NCBI GenBank assembly: GCA_963836735.1
Contig: CAWIKP010000020.1
Coordinates: 62,001-126,000 of the forward strand
Source: JACCXG01 sp963836735
GTDB lineage: Bacteria > Acidobacteriota > Vicinamibacteria > Vicinamibacterales > 2-12-FULL-66-21
DNA: 64,000 nt
Reading direction: 5' to 3'
This document shows, piece by piece, positions 9,543-20,702 of the stretch (position 1 is the first letter of the stretch; each line of letters starts with the position of its first letter). The notes under the pieces were generated by a model. The model saw only the letters and a program-made list of their open reading frames with translations, searched no databases and had not been told where the DNA came from. A program made the position numbers and the translations under genes.

Positions 9543-12500
9543 CGGGCTCTCTGACACAGGCGCTTCGGCTGCTGCTCGCCGCTGCAGTCTGTACGATGGT
9601 CTGGACCTCCGCACCAGCTGCGCGCCAGGCTCAAACGCCCGCGCCGGTCCCCGAGCCTCGCCTGATCAACGCGTCGAACGATCCCCTGCTCGCGCCGTTC
9701 CGGTTTCGATCGATCGGCCCGGCCAGCATGGGGGGACGGATCGACGACATCGCCGTGTCGGAGACGGATCCCAACATCATCTACGTGGGCTACGCGGTCG
9801 GGGGCGTGTTCAAGTCGGAGAACAACGGCACTACGTGGCAGCCGGTGTTCGAGGAGTACGCGACCGCGTCGATCGGCGACATCGCCATCCATCCCACCAA
9901 TCCGGACATCGTCTATGTCGGCACCGGAGAGGCGAACAATCGCCAGACGTCGTCGTTTGGCGACGGCATCTACAAGACCACCGATGGCGGCCGGACCTTC
10001 CAGAACGTCGGCCTGCGCGAGACGCAGGCCATCGCGCGCATCGTGATCGATCCGCGCAACCCGGAGACGGTTTACGCGGCGGTGCCCGGACACTTGTTCG
10101 GTCCGAACAAGGAACGCGGCGTCTACAAGACGACGGACGGCGGCAAGGAGCTGGACGAACGTCAAGTTCATCGACGAAGACACCGGGTTCATCGATATCG
10201 CCATCGATCCCTCGAACAGCAACATCCTCTACGCGGCGAGCTATCAGCGCCGCAGGATGGGCTGCTGTTTCAACGGCGGGGGGCCGGGCAGCGCGTTGTG
10301 GAAGACGACCGACGGCGGCAAGTCCTGGACGAAGCTGACGAGCGGGCTGCCGCCGGGCACGTGGGGACGCATCGCGCTCGACGTGTCGCGCTCGAACCCG
10401 AACGTCGTCTACGCGCAGATCGAGGCCGGCAGCGTCGGGCAGCCGACGACGACCGGCGCCAACGATCCTGGGGCGGCCACCGAGACCACGCCCGCAGGCG
10501 CCGCGGCGGTTCCCGGCGCGCCGCCGTCCACGGCGCAGTCGGGCGCAGTCGCGGTGCCCGCGGTGCCGGGAGCGCCCCAGGCTCCCGCAGCCCCTGCCGC
10601 CCAGGCAGCCGGCGGCGGTCGCGGCGCCTATAACTGGTGCAACAACGCGGGCCCCGGCCGCGGGTTCGGTCGCGGCGCGCAATCCGGATCGCCACAAACC
10701 CCTCCGCCGCTCGATCCCGCCCGCGGCGGCATCTTCCGCTCCGATAACAAGGGCGCCAGCTGGAATCACGTCAGCAACTGCAACGCGCGGCCGATGTACT
10801 TCAGCCAGCTGCGGATCGATGCGGGTAACGACCGGAACGTCTACGTCGCCGGACTGCCGGTGGCGAAATCGCTCGACGGCGGACGTACCTTCGCCACGCT
10901 CGACGAAGCGGGCGGCCACAGCTCACCCGGTCACGTCGATCAGCACGCGATCTGGATCGATCCCAGGAATCCGCGACATCTTTTGATCGGCAACGACGGT
11001 GGACTCAACGTGAGCTGGGATCAGGGGCGGACGTGGGATTTCATCAACACGATGGCAACCGCCACCGCCTACTGGGTCAGCGCCGACATGCGCCGCCCCT
11101 ACTACGTCTACACCGGGCTGCAGGACAACGGGAGCTGGGGCGGCCCCAGCGCGACCAGGAGCGCCAACGGCATCCTCAACTCGGACTGGTTCGGCATCGG
11201 CGGCGGCGACGGATTCCAGACCGCCGTCGATCCGACCGACTACAACATCGTCTACACGGAATCCCAGGACGGGAACACCAACCGCTACGATCTGCGGAAC
11301 GGCCGCGTGCAGAGCATCCGGCCGCGCGCGGCGGCCTTCGGCCGCGGCGGGCGCGGTGGCGCCGGGCCCCTTCCGAGCGCGGGGCGCGGCGCCGCAGGGA
11401 ATGTCCTGAACGCGACTCCCGCGGACCAATACCGCTTCAACTGGAACACGCCGTTCCAGCTCTCGCCGCACAATCCGAGCATCATCTGGCTCGGTGGAAA
11501 CCGCTTGTTCAAGTCGTACAACCGCGGCGACACCTGGACGGCGAGCGAGGATCTCACACGGCAAATCGATCGCAACGTCGTCACGATCATGGGCGTGCCG
11601 GGGAACCGCACGATGCTCTCGAAGAACGACGGCGTCGTCGCCTACAGCACGATCGTGTCGGTCTCGGAATCCCCGGTGATTCCCGGCGTGGTCTGGGCCG
11701 GCACCGACGACGGCCAGGTGCAGGTGAGCCGTGACGGCGGCATGACCTTCACCGAAGTCGGGAAGAACGTGCCAGGCCTGCCGCCAAATCATCTCTACTG
11801 GATCTCACGGGTCGAGGCGTCGCACTTCGATGCGGGCACCGCGTACATCTCGGTTGACGGGCACCGTTCCAACGACCTGAAGCCTTACCTGTTCGTGACC
11901 CGTGACTACGGTCAGACCTGGCAATCCCTGATGGGCAACCTGCCCGGGCTCGGGTTCATCCAGGTCGTCCGCGAGGATCTCCGCAACCGCAACCTGTTGT
12001 ACGCCGGCAGCGAGTTCGGACTGTTTGCGTCGACAGACGGGGGCGGGACCTGGAACCGTTTCATGAACAACCTGCCGATGGTGCGCGTGGACGACATCCT
12101 CGTGCACCCGCGCGACAACGACCTGATTGTTGCGACCCACGGCCGCGGCATCTGGATCGCGGACGACATCACCGCACTGCAGCAGGCGACGGCCGAGGCC
12201 CGCACACAGGACGTCGTGCTGTTCGACATCCGTCCCACGGTGTTGTGGGTAACCGATCGCCAGCGGAGCCAGTACACCGGCGGCCAGCGACACTTCAGCG
12301 GTGAGAACCCGCCCCGCGCTGCGTCGATCGGTTACTACCTGAAGGACGTTCCTGCTGACGAGGTGAAGATTTCGATCGCCGACGGCACCGGCCGCGTGAT
12401 CCGCGCGCTCGACGGCACGAAGCGCGCCGGAATCAACCGCATCTCGTGGAACCTGACGCTCACCCAGGCCGGCCAGGGTGCGGGGGTCGGCCGTGGCGGT

Positions 12501-12611
12501 GCGGCAACAGCCCAGGCCGGCACGTATACCGTCACGCTGGAGGCGGCCGGCAAAAAGCTGTCGAAACCGCTGACGCTGCTGGAAGATGTATGGATGAGGG
12601 AAGAGCGCTGA
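9539..12611 (+). CDS. Secreted Asp-box (BNR/sortilin-like) propeller protein 2
   Basis: The GTG start at 9539 overlaps the TGA of the previous gene (GTGA), so the two are translationally coupled. A signal peptide (LLLAAAVCTMVWTSAPAARQ) leads into FRFRSIGPASMGGRIDDI, parallel to FRSIGPTLTTGRIQDI of the upstream paralogue. Asp-boxes include SENNGTTWQPV, TTDGGRTFQNV, TTDGGKSWTKL, SWDQGRTWDFI, TRDYGQTWQSL and STDGGGTWNRF. A single extra G near 10149 (AAGGAGCTGG for AAGAGCTGG) breaks the frame; repair gives GGKSWTNVKFIDEDTG. An Ala/Pro linker (about 10440-10620) separates blades, and the C-terminus carries a KISIADGTGRVIRALDGTK domain like protein 1. The pair looks like an old tandem duplication. 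Substrate is unknown. Confidence 0.88.
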
Positions 12612-12697
12612 AGTCAGCTACCAGCTGCCCGCTTCTAACTTTCCGCTGGCAACAGCTGCGAGCTAATTGCTGGAAGCTGGAAGCTGGTAGCTGATTT
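12612..12697. repeat. Inverted period-7 repeat element 2
   Basis: The left arm GTCAGCTACCAGCTGCC (from 12614) pairs with the right arm GCTGGAAGCTGGAAGCTGG (from 12670), which is a GCTGGAA heptamer array. The spacer contains a second small stem (GCTGGCAACAGC). It lies between two convergent genes (propeller 2 and the VWFA protein), so a bidirectional termination role is possible, although there is no T-tract. Confidence 0.7.
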
Positions 12698-12702
12698 ACC
12701 GA

Positions 12703-14604
12703 CTAATGCGCAGACGGCACCAGCGTCTCGACGCGCTCGGCGGGTGTCCGCGCGGAGATGGCGATCAGGAACTCGCCGGTGGCAAGGCTGGAGAGCGGGA
12801 GATCGAGGCGGAAGCCGCCGGTTTCCCCCTCGGCATGAATCGGAAGCTCCGCGAGCGTGGTGCCGCGCGGGCCGACCAGTTGCGCGGTGACCTCTGCGTC
12901 GGTCGCCCCCGTGCCGTACGGCGCGACCCTCACGACGAGCCGATCGGACCTGGAAAACTCGCGGCCGGCGAAGGCGACCGGTTCAGGGCCCGCCATCAAT
13001 GCCCTGAACTCCGATGCGCTGCGGGCTCTCGAGATCACCGGCGTCGTCAGCGCGAGCGTGGTCCTGGCGGGATCGGGGACGGTGACGATCCGCTGTTCAC
13101 GGTCGATCATCTCCCCGGTGCTGTCACGAATCGTGAAGTCGAGCTGCACCGTACCGGCCGGCGCCGTGAACGAACCCCCGCTGTCCTTCAGGACTCCCTC
13201 GAAGAGCCGCTCCGCGCCGCTGGTCGCGGTGACCAGCACGCTCGCCGCCGCCGCACGCCCCTCGATGCCCGGGCGAGGCGTCCACGCGATGTTGACCTCG
13301 CACGCATCGGCGGCGGCCGGCGACAGACCAACCCAGAACTCGGCCGGGCGACGCGAGTTGTCCGGCGTCAGCTCCTTGAAGGCTTTTGCCACCGACGACG
13401 GCAGCGCCGCGGCGAGCGCGATTGCGCGGGCGCGATCGAGGTCGGCGCCGCGAGGCGCCCAGTAGCCGTTCCGCGCACGCACCTGGACGCCGCCGTGTTT
13501 GACTTTGACCTTGATCTCCCGGAACTTGCCATCGAGTTGCGTGTCCTTCGGGGAGTAGCCGAGAAGGTAGAACGCGCTCGAAGTGACCACGACCCTGCGC
13601 AGGGCAGCGTTGAAGTCGTTGCTGACGATCGCTTCCGCGCCGGTCGAGTCGGCAAGCGACGCCAGCATTGGAGACACGCCGCCGAAACCGGGGCCGCCGG
13701 CCTGGAGCCCACGCGGGTCAACGGTGTAGATCGCGGTGTTGTTGTCGTTCGCGGTGCGAATCAGATCCGAGACGACGCGGATCGTGTCCTGCCCGAGCCG
13801 GCCGAGACTCTCGCTGACGAAGACGACGGCCTTGCGGCCCTGCCGCAGCGTGCCAAGGTGCATGATCACGCTCTTCAACGCCGTCGTGGTGACCTGCGAT
13901 CGGATGCGCTCGACATCCTGCCCGTTACGCAGGTGCGCTTCCTCGATGGCGCTCCGGGCCGGCACGTAGAGTCCGCGGCGTCCGCGCAGCAGATGCACCT
14001 GATCGGCAAGCGCCCGGCGATCGCGGGTGAAGCGCAGCGCGTCGACCGGCGTGAGCTGATCCATCAGCGCGACCAGATCGGTCGGACCAAACGCCTCCAG
14101 CACGAAGTGCTGCAGCTGTTCGCGGGCGCGCACGGCGCTGCCGAACTGATCGATGTGGTACTCGTCCCAGAAAATCACGAACACCCGCACGTCGTCGCGG
14201 GCCGCTTCGGTGGCCGCGTGCTGCGGCGAGCGGATCGGCAGCGAGAGATCGTCGGTGGGCTGCCCGTTGGCGTCGACCAGCTTGAATGACGTGATCGCCT
14301 GGACCTCGCCGTTCTCGCGCAACTCGAAATCCTCGGCGGTCAGGTTGCGGACAGGACGCCCGTCCTTGTCCATGACCGAGACATCGACCCGGACGACATT
14401 CGTGCCGCTTCGGAATGTGGGAGGGCGGGGCTGGTTCTGATCGCCGGCCTGCTGCTCACCGGGGGGCGGGGCCTGTGTGGTGGCCGGCTGACTGCTGCCC
14501 TGTTGCTGCCCGCCCGCCTGCTGTCCGCCGCCTTGTTGTCCGTACGTACTGACAGTCAACAGGCCGACGACCCATACGCACGCGAGCAGGACGTGGCGAG
14601 GCAT
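12703..14604 (-). CDS. VWFA-related acidobacterial-type secreted protein 1
   Basis: The start at 14604 (MPRHVLLACVWVVGLLTVSTYG) gives a clean signal peptide; a longer reading would run into repeat element 3. After a Gln/Gly/Ser-rich linker comes FRSGTNVVRVDVSVMDKDGRPVRNLTAEDFELRENGE, the diagnostic N-terminal module of the VWFA-related Acidobacterial family. The VWFA fold follows (DVRVFVIFWDEYHID, then KAVVFVSESLGRL and AIYTVDPRGLQAG) and a C-terminal beta domain (FYLLGYSPKDTQLDGKFREI). The classic DxSxS MIDAS motif is replaced by DEYHID, so metal binding is uncertain. About 630 residues, intact. Function unknown; probably a secreted or periplasmic adhesion or scaffold protein. Confidence 0.9.
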   Translation of the reverse strand: MPRHVLLACVWVVGLLTVSTYGQQGGGQQAGGQQQGSSQPATTQAPPPGEQQAGDQNQPRPPTFRSGTNVVRVDVSVMDKDGRPVRNLTAEDFELRENGEVQAITSFKLVDANGQPTDDLSLPIRSPQHAATEAARDDVRVFVIFWDEYHIDQFGSAVRAREQLQHFVLEAFGPTDLVALMDQLTPVDALRFTRDRRALADQVHLLRGRRGLYVPARSAIEEAHLRNGQDVERIRSQVTTTALKSVIMHLGTLRQGRKAVVFVSESLGRLGQDTIRVVSDLIRTANDNNTAIYTVDPRGLQAGGPGFGGVSPMLASLADSTGAEAIVSNDFNAALRRVVVTSSAFYLLGYSPKDTQLDGKFREIKVKVKHGGVQVRARNGYWAPRGADLDRARAIALAAALPSSVAKAFKELTPDNSRRPAEFWVGLSPAAADACEVNIAWTPRPGIEGRAAAASVLVTATSGAERLFEGVLKDSGGSFTAPAGTVQLDFTIRDSTGEMIDREQRIVTVPDPARTTLALTTPVISRARSASEFRALMAGPEPVAFAGREFSRSDRLVVRVAPYGTGATDAEVTAQLVGPRGTTLAELPIHAEGETGGFRLDLPLSSLATGEFLIAISARTPAERVETLVPSAH

Positions 14605-14650
14605 GGTAAGGGGAATCCTAACACGGTCTCTAACGGGTGGAGACGCCACG

Positions 14651-14799
14651 TCAACTCCCAACTTCCAACTTCCAACTCCCAAGGAGAGCCGATCGAGAGA
14701 GCAGGGTGAAAGGCGTTACAGCTAGCTTTGTCGTTACGCTTTTCGCCCCGTTGTTCGCGCGACTCTCCTTGGAGTTGGGAGTTGGAGGTTGGGAGTTGA
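14651..14799. repeat. Inverted period-7 repeat element 3 with GGGTGAAAGGCG core
   Basis: The left arm (14651-14689) is an array of CAACTCC/CAACTTC heptamers ending AAGGAGAG. The right arm (14762-14799) is the inverse (CTCTCCTTGGAGTTGGGAG onward). The 70-nt spacer contains GGGTGAAAGGCG (14704-14715), a 12-mer also found in element 9 and, inverted, at 55269-55280. It fills the gap between two same-strand genes (the CpxP-like gene upstream, the VWFA gene's promoter side). Confidence 0.8.
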
Positions 14800-14811
14800 C
14801 CCTGCCATTGT

Positions 14812-15282
14812 CTAAGATCCTCTCTCGGCCCTGGCGCCTCGCCGCTGCGAAGGCGCCTGCGCCAGCCGCTCACGGATCTTGGCGCGCTGCTCGGCGGTCA
14901 GAACCTGCGCGATCTTCTGGTCGGTTGCGATCTGCCGCGCCAGTCTCGCGCTCTGCGATTCCGCCAGCTGCTGCTGGAGCGAGGCGATCTTCTGGGGATC
15001 AGGGGCGTCGGAGAAGACCTCCGCCTGCAGCTCGCGCCGGAGCCGCGCCTCAGTCGACGGACCCTGCCCGGCCGACTGATCGGCTTCGCGAATGGCCTTG
15101 ATCGCCGCCTGCTGTTCCTCGGTCAAGTCGGCGCCGCGCAGAGCCGCGATACCCGGGCCCCCTGGACCGCCGCGGGGCCGTTGCCCCTCGGGACCGCGTG
15201 ACGGCGGCTGCGCTCCCGAAAACGTATATGCCGCAAGACCGAGCATGCCGGTCATCACCACGCTCAATGCGAATCGTTTCAT
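14812..15282 (-). CDS. CpxP/Spy-like (LTXXQ-type) periplasmic protein
   Basis: The start at 15282 follows a GGGAGAG ribosome site and gives a signal peptide (MKRFALSVVMTGMLGLAAYTFSGAQ). A Pro/Gly/Arg linker precedes an all-helical domain with LTEEQQAAIKAIREAD and a second copy, LTAEQRAKIRERLAQ, matching the LTxxQ repeats of CpxP/Spy periplasmic chaperones and sensors. It is transcribed divergently from the response regulator and kinase at 15424-17715 with a ~140-bp shared region, the layout of cpxP versus cpxRA in enterobacteria. Feedback on the neighbouring sensor kinase is therefore a reasonable hypothesis. Confidence 0.82.
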   Translation of the reverse strand: MKRFALSVVMTGMLGLAAYTFSGAQPPSRGPEGQRPRGGPGGPGIAALRGADLTEEQQAAIKAIREADQSAGQGPSTEARLRRELQAEVFSDAPDPQKIASLQQQLAESQSARLARQIATDQKIAQVLTAEQRAKIRERLAQAPSQRRGARAERGS

Positions 15283-15423
15283 CTGGACTCTCCCTTGCGC
15301 TGCCATCTGCTTCTTTGAACGGACGACCAATGGCAGGGGGATGACCTCGTCGTGAAAAAACCATGACGCCCCGGAACCGGCAATTTCGGGGCAAATTGGA
15401 CGTTACACTCATTCCAAGACGTC

Positions 15424-16143
15424 ATGGATGCTTCCCGCCCAAAGACCGCGGCCCGCGTGCTCCTCGTCGAGGACGACCCGAACATCCGCGAGCTCGTCGA
15501 GCTGCACCTGCAGCTCGAGGGTTTGACGGTCGTCTCGAAGAGCGACGGCAACGACGCCCTGGCCCTGGCCCGCAGCGAGACCTTCGAGCTGATCGTGCTC
15601 GACCTGATGCTGCCCGGCCTGGACGGCGTGACGCTGTGCCGCGCGATTCGCCGTGATTCTCGTAATACCGACGCGCCCGTCCTGATGCTTACCGCCCGGC
15701 GCGACGAAGTGGACAAAGTGCTCGGGCTCGACAGTGGCGCCGACGACTACCTGACCAAGCCCTTCGGTGTGCGGGAGCTGGTGGCGCGGGTGCGGGCGCT
15801 GCTGCGGCGGCGCCGCCGCCCCATCGCTGGTGAGCACGCGCCGGCAGTACAAGCCGGGCCGTTGCTGGTCGAACCGGCCCGGCGCCAGGCCAGGCTCGGC
15901 GACCGGGAAATCGAGCTCACCGCGCACGAGTTCGAGCTCCTCTACGTGCTCGCCGGAAACCGGGGCATCGTGTTCAGCCGCGACGCGCTGGTGCAGCGGG
16001 TCTGGGGGGACGACACCCACATCACGGTGCGGAGCGTGGACACGCTGGTGAAGCGCCTGCGCCGCAAGCTCGAGAAGGATCCCGCGGAGCCCCAGTACAT
16101 CCTGACGGTCTGGGGATCCGGCTACAAGTTCGCCGATGCCTGA
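15424..16143 (+). CDS. OmpR/PhoB-family response regulator
   Basis: 239 residues. The receiver domain has acidic pocket Asp17/Asp18, phospho-acceptor Asp60 (LIVLDLMLPGLDG), switch Thr90 (LMLTARRD) and Lys112 (DDYLTKPF). The C-terminal winged helix (about 145-238) has LTAHEFELLYVLAGNRG, the RVWGDD turn, VRSVDTLVKRLRRKL recognition region and the YILTVWGSGYKF wing. It overlaps the sensor kinase start by 8 bp, so the two are co-translated. Likely targets are its own operon and the divergent CpxP-like gene. Confidence 0.96.
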   Translation: MDASRPKTAARVLLVEDDPNIRELVELHLQLEGLTVVSKSDGNDALALARSETFELIVLDLMLPGLDGVTLCRAIRRDSRNTDAPVLMLTARRDEVDKVLGLDSGADDYLTKPFGVRELVARVRALLRRRRRPIAGEHAPAVQAGPLLVEPARRQARLGDREIELTAHEFELLYVLAGNRGIVFSRDALVQRVWGDDTHITVRSVDTLVKRLRRKLEKDPAEPQYILTVWGSGYKFADA

Positions 16144-17715
16144 ACCCATCTGGTTCCGCAGTCTCTACTGGCGTATCGCGATGGGCTTCGTCGCGATGCT
16201 CGCCGTCGTCCTGCTGCTGCAGGCTTCGCTGTTCCTCTGGCTTACCGGGCGCTTCGCCGAGTCGAACCGAACCCCCCAGCAGCTCGCCGACGAAGTTGCC
16301 CGCGATCTGTCCGAGACGTTGACCGAGAATCCGGTCCTCGACCTCGAGCGCCATGTCCGTGAGCGCTATGGGGACGTGAAGCAGGCGTTCGCCGTGATCC
16401 TCCGCGACGGCCGCCGGGCCGTGAATCGCGGATCCGTACTGCCGCCGGGCTTCGGCGAACGGCCGCGCCGCGGCGGGCCGCCGCCCTTCGGTGAAGGTCC
16501 CGGCATGAGACCCGGTCCCGGTGGTCCACCCGAGCCGGATCGGCCGCGCATGGAGCCGCCGCCCGTCGAACACGGGCCACCTCCACCCGACTTCATGCGA
16601 CGACGGGGCCGGCGGCGGCCCGCCGCCCGGCGCCCCCAGCATCGCTCCCATCGTCGTGAACAGTGCGCAGGTCGGACACGTGGCCGTGCCCTCGGGTCCG
16701 CCGCCGATGGAAGTCGCGCTGCGCGAGCTCGGTCCGACGCTCACGTGGTCAGGCCTGGCGCTGCTCGGCATCGGATCGATGACCGTGGCGCTGCTGATCT
16801 TTCGTCCGGCGCGCAAGCGGCTCCGATCGCTCGAAGCGGCCGCGCTGCGCCCTGGGACAGGGTCAGATCGACGTGCGGGCCGATGACCGCGGCGGCGACG
16901 AAGTCAGCGCGCTCGCGCGCACCTTCAACGGCATGGCCGGAGAGCTTCAGGCGCGGTCCGCGGCGCTCTCGGCATCCGATCGCGCGCGCCGGCAGCTGCT
17001 CGCAGACGTCTCTCACGAGCTGATGACGCCGCTGACCGCGATCCGCGGCTACACCCAGACGCTCGCGATGCCCGACCTTGCCGTGGATCCGCCCACCCGC
17101 GCCCGCTACTTCGACATCGTCGATCGCGAGACCTACAAGCTCGAGGCCATCATCGGCGACCTGCTCGACCTCGCCAAGCTCGAAGGCGGCGGCAGCACGC
17201 TCTCCATCGAGCCGGTCGCGGTCGCCGATCTCTTCGACCGCATCGCCGAGCGCCACGAACCGACGCTGCGCGCGCGCAACATCGCGCTCGAACAGCACGT
17301 GCCGGAAGACCTCGATCTCGACGCCGACGTGCAGCGGCTGGAGCAGGCGCTGCAGAACGTCGCGTCGAACGCGCTCCGGCACACGCCCGACGGCGGCCGC
17401 GTCGAGCTCAGGGCCGAGCCCGCCGGCTCGCAGGTGCGCATCACGGTCCGTGACAACGGCCCCGGGATCCCGCCGGAGCATCTGCCCCACATCTTCGATC
17501 GCTTCTACAAAGCCGATCAGGCACGGACCGGCACCGCATCGGGCAGCGGTCTCGGCCTCTCGATCGTTCGCGCGATCGTGGAGCGACATGGCGGCACGGT
17601 GAGGGCCGCCAATGCGCCGGGCGGTGGGGCGATCTTCGAGTTCCTGCTGCCCGCGCAGCATCAAGCCGCTGATGAGCCGAAGGGGCCACGACAGCTCAGT
17701 AGGGCGGAGCCTTGA
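16136..17715 (+). CDS. Sensor histidine kinase with Pro/Gly-rich periplasmic region (two frame breaks)
   Basis: The first TM helix (about residues 15-38) is followed by a periplasmic region of about 170 residues that becomes strikingly Pro/Gly-rich (GGPPPFGEGPGMRPGPGGPP, VEHGPPPPDFM). A second TM (LALLGIGSMTVALLIF) follows, then HAMP, and a kinase core: H-box VSHELMTPLTAIRGY (His codon 17014-17016), N-box NVASNALRHTPDGG, DNGPGIPPEH and GSGLGLSIVRAIVE. +1 breaks near 16605 and 16850 (extra C in CCC) separate the periplasmic part, the linker and the kinase core. The partner regulator overlaps its start. The Pro-rich sensor may contact the divergent CpxP-like protein, whose linker is also Pro/Gly-rich. 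Confidence 0.92.
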
Positions 17716-17798
17716 GGTTCGGCCGACGACTCGGCCCGAGGATGCTCTATAAGAGGATGCCCTATAACCTGTAAGCACTAGAGAGCCAAGGACTAATC

Positions 17799-17827
17799 TT
17801 GACGCACGTGGGGGCTGCCCGTAGGCT
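17799..17827 (+). promoter_or_regulatory. Candidate sigma-70-type promoter of the multihaem cytochrome operon
   Basis: TTGACG (17799-17804), a 17-nt spacer, then TAGGCT (17822-17827), ending 33 nt before the cytochrome start codon at 17861. The -35 is a strong match and the -10 a moderate one. The 145-bp gap after the kinase gene contains no other obvious signal. Confidence 0.4.
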
Positions 17828-17860
17828 GTCCCTTTCACAGGTCCAGCGTCTCTGACCGCC

Positions 17861-20690
17861 ATGTCCGAAGGCTCACGCCCCTCGTCCGATCGGCTGTCCC
17901 GGCTCTTCTATGCGGGCAGCGCCGCGCTCGTCCTCAACAGCCTCTATCTCGCCGCGTTCGCGACCCCGTCGATCTTCTACGTGACCAACGTCGCGGTTCA
18001 CGTGCTCGGCGGCCTGGCGATGATGGTCGTCGGCCTGCTCTGGCTGCGGCGGCGGCTGCGCTTCTTCAGCGCCGCCGCGCACCTGGCGGTGCTGCTGCTG
18101 GCTGCTGGCGTCGCGCTTGGCATTGCCCTCACGGTGACCGGAGCCACCACGCGCTATCGCTGGCTGCTCCTGACCCACATCGCGGTCGTCAGCACGGGCA
18201 CGTTGCTGGCGCTGGTGGTCGCAGCGATCAAATCGGCGCCGCTCATGAGGCAACGGTTCCGGCCGGCCCATGCCGTTGCGGTGATCGCGCTGCTGGCCGC
18301 CGCCGGCTGGTCGACGGCGTTCGTGATGAAACAGCGCACGGCCGAACGTGATGCGATCCGGATCCTGAATCCGGCCTCGCCGGCCCTGAGCATGGACGGC
18401 GAAGGCGCGGGGCCCTCGAGCCCGTTCTTTCCCTCGTCTTCGAACACGAACGTCAACGGGATCATCCCGGCCAACTTCTTCATGACGAGCAAGACGTGCG
18501 AGCGCTGCCACAAGGACATCTACGATCAGTGGAATTCCTCGGCGCACCACTTCTCGTCGTTCAACAACCAGTGGTACCGCAAGTCGATCGAGTACATGCA
18601 GGACGTGGTCGGGACGAAGCCCTCGAAGTGGTGTGCCGGCTGCCACGACCATGCCGTGTTCTTCAACGGCAGATTCGACCGCCCGATCAAGGAGCAGATC
18701 GACACGCCGGAGGCACAGGCGGGGCTGGCGTGCACGTCGTGCCATTCGATCTCGCATGTCGGCAGCACCATGGGCCAGGGCGATTTCACGATCGAGTACC
18801 CGCCGCTCCACGATCTTGCCGCCAGCAATAACCCGCTCCTGGCCGTTCGCGCACGACCGGCTGACGTTCCTCGACCCGGAGCCGCACCGCCGGACCTTCC
18901 TGAAGCCGTTCCATCGCGAGCAGACGCCGGAGTTCTGCTCGTCGTGTCACAAGGTCCACCTCGACGTGCCGGTCAATTCGTACCGCTGGTTCCGCGGCTT
19001 CAACGACTACGACAACTGGCAGGCGTCGGGCATGTCGGGTGAGGGGGCGCGCTCGTTCTATTACCCGCCGGCGCCGATGAAGTGCGCCGACTGCCACATG
19101 CCGCGCGTCCCGTCGAACGATCCGGCGGCAAAGAACGGGATGGTCCGGTCGCACCGCTTCCCGGCGGCGAACACGGCGCTGCCGTTCGTGAATGGGGACG
19201 CAGAGCAGCTGCGGATCACCCAGAAGTTCCTGCAGGACAACGTCGTCTCGGTCGACGTGTTCGGCTTCGTCCGCGGCGAAGAGGGCGCGGCGCCCGAAAA
19301 GAAAGCCGTCGCCACCGTCGACCAGGATCTCGCCAGCACGTTCGCCGTCGGTGAGGAGTCGATGAATTTCGGGGCGCGGCAGGCCTTCATCAGCAAGCCT
19401 GCTGAAGTCGTGGCGCCGCTCGGCAAAGTTGACGCGGTCGTCCGCGCCGGCGAATCGATCCGCCTCGAGGTCGTCGTCCGTACCCGCAAGATCGGCCATT
19501 TCTTCCCGGGCGGGACCGTCGATGCCTTCGACGTCTGGGTCGAGCTCGAGGCAGTCGACGAGCAGGGACGGACCGTCTTCCACAGCGGCGCCGTCGAGAA
19601 GGGTGGGAAGGGGCCGGTCGAGTCTGGAGCGCATTTCTACCGCAGCCTGCAGCTCGACGAGCACGGCAACGTGATCAACAAGCGCAACGCCTGGTCGTCC
19701 CGCTCGGTCGCGTACGTCCGCCTGATCCCGCCCGGTGCGGCCGACACGATCCATTACCGGATGCGGATCCCCGATGATGCGAAGGGCACGATCACGCTCA
19801 AAGCGAAGGTGAACTATCGCAAGTTCGCCTGGTTCAATACGCAGTGGGCCTATGCCGGCGTCCGAGATCCGAACGTGAAAGGCGCGTCGATTACGCCGTC
19901 GCACGACGATCACCCGTTCGTCTTCACCGGCGACACCTCGAAGGTCTCCGGCGGCATGAAGCACATCCCGGACATCCCGATCACCGTCATGGCTCACGTC
20001 GAGACAACGCTGCGGGTCGTCCCGAAGGGAACGCCGGTCCCGGCATCCGCGACGTTCCTCGACAAGTCGGTGCGGGAGCGGTGGAACGACTACGGCATCG
20101 GGTTGCTGTTGCAGGGAGACCTCAAGGCAGCCGAAGCGGTCTTCCTGAAGGTGACGGAGATGGAGCCGGGCTACGCGGACGGCTGGGTCAACGTCGCCCG
20201 CGCGCGCATCCAGGAAGGCAACATGACCGGCGCGGAGGAAATGCTGGGCAAGGCGCTCACGATCGATGCTGGCCTGGCCAAGACTCACTTCTTCCTCGGA
20301 ACGGCGCTCAAGAGCCTGGGCCGCTACGACGAGTCGCTGACCCACCTGCGCACCGCGTCCGACAAATACCCGCGCGACCGCGTCGTCCTCAATCAGCTCG
20401 GGCGGGTGTTGTTCCTCAAGCGGCAGTACGAGCCGGCGGTCGAGGCGCTGAACCGCGTGCTGGCCATCGATCCCGAGGATCTGCAGGCGCATTACAACCT
20501 GATGCTGTCGTATCGGGGTCTCGGCAAGACCGAGCTCGCCGATCGCGAGGAGGCGCTCTACCGGCGCTTCAAGGCCGACGAATCGTCACAGGCGATCACC
20601 GGGCCGTACCGGCAGTTGCATCCAGACGACAACAACGAGCGCCAGTCGATTCACGAGCACGTGACGGTACGAGCGGCCGAGCGTTGCTAA
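17861..20690 (+). CDS. Membrane-anchored five-haem cytochrome c with C-terminal TPRs
   Basis: The N-terminal ~155 residues hold about five hydrophobic helices. A periplasmic cytochrome c554-like part carries five CxxCH haem sites: CERCH (18497), CAGCH (18632), CTSCH (18731), CSSCH (18936) and CADCH (19083). A beta-rich region follows (VVRTRKIGHFFPGGTVDAF), then three or four TPRs from about 20070 on (RWNDYGIGLLLQGDLKAAEAVF, YADGWVNVARARIQEGN). An extra C near 18840 breaks the frame; repair gives NPLLAFAHDRLTFLDPEPH. It is the first gene of a three-gene set with two FG-GAP/ASPIC proteins. An electron-transfer role at the outer face of the inner membrane follows from the haem sites; the redox partner is unknown. 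Confidence 0.9.
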
Positions 20691-20702
20691 AGACCCGGCG
20701 CC

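Noticed and set aside
18786..20492. Long antisense open frame over the cytochrome gene
   Set aside because: It is opposite a clear five-haem cytochrome, its translation is Arg/Asp-rich without domains, and its length follows from the high GC content at third positions.
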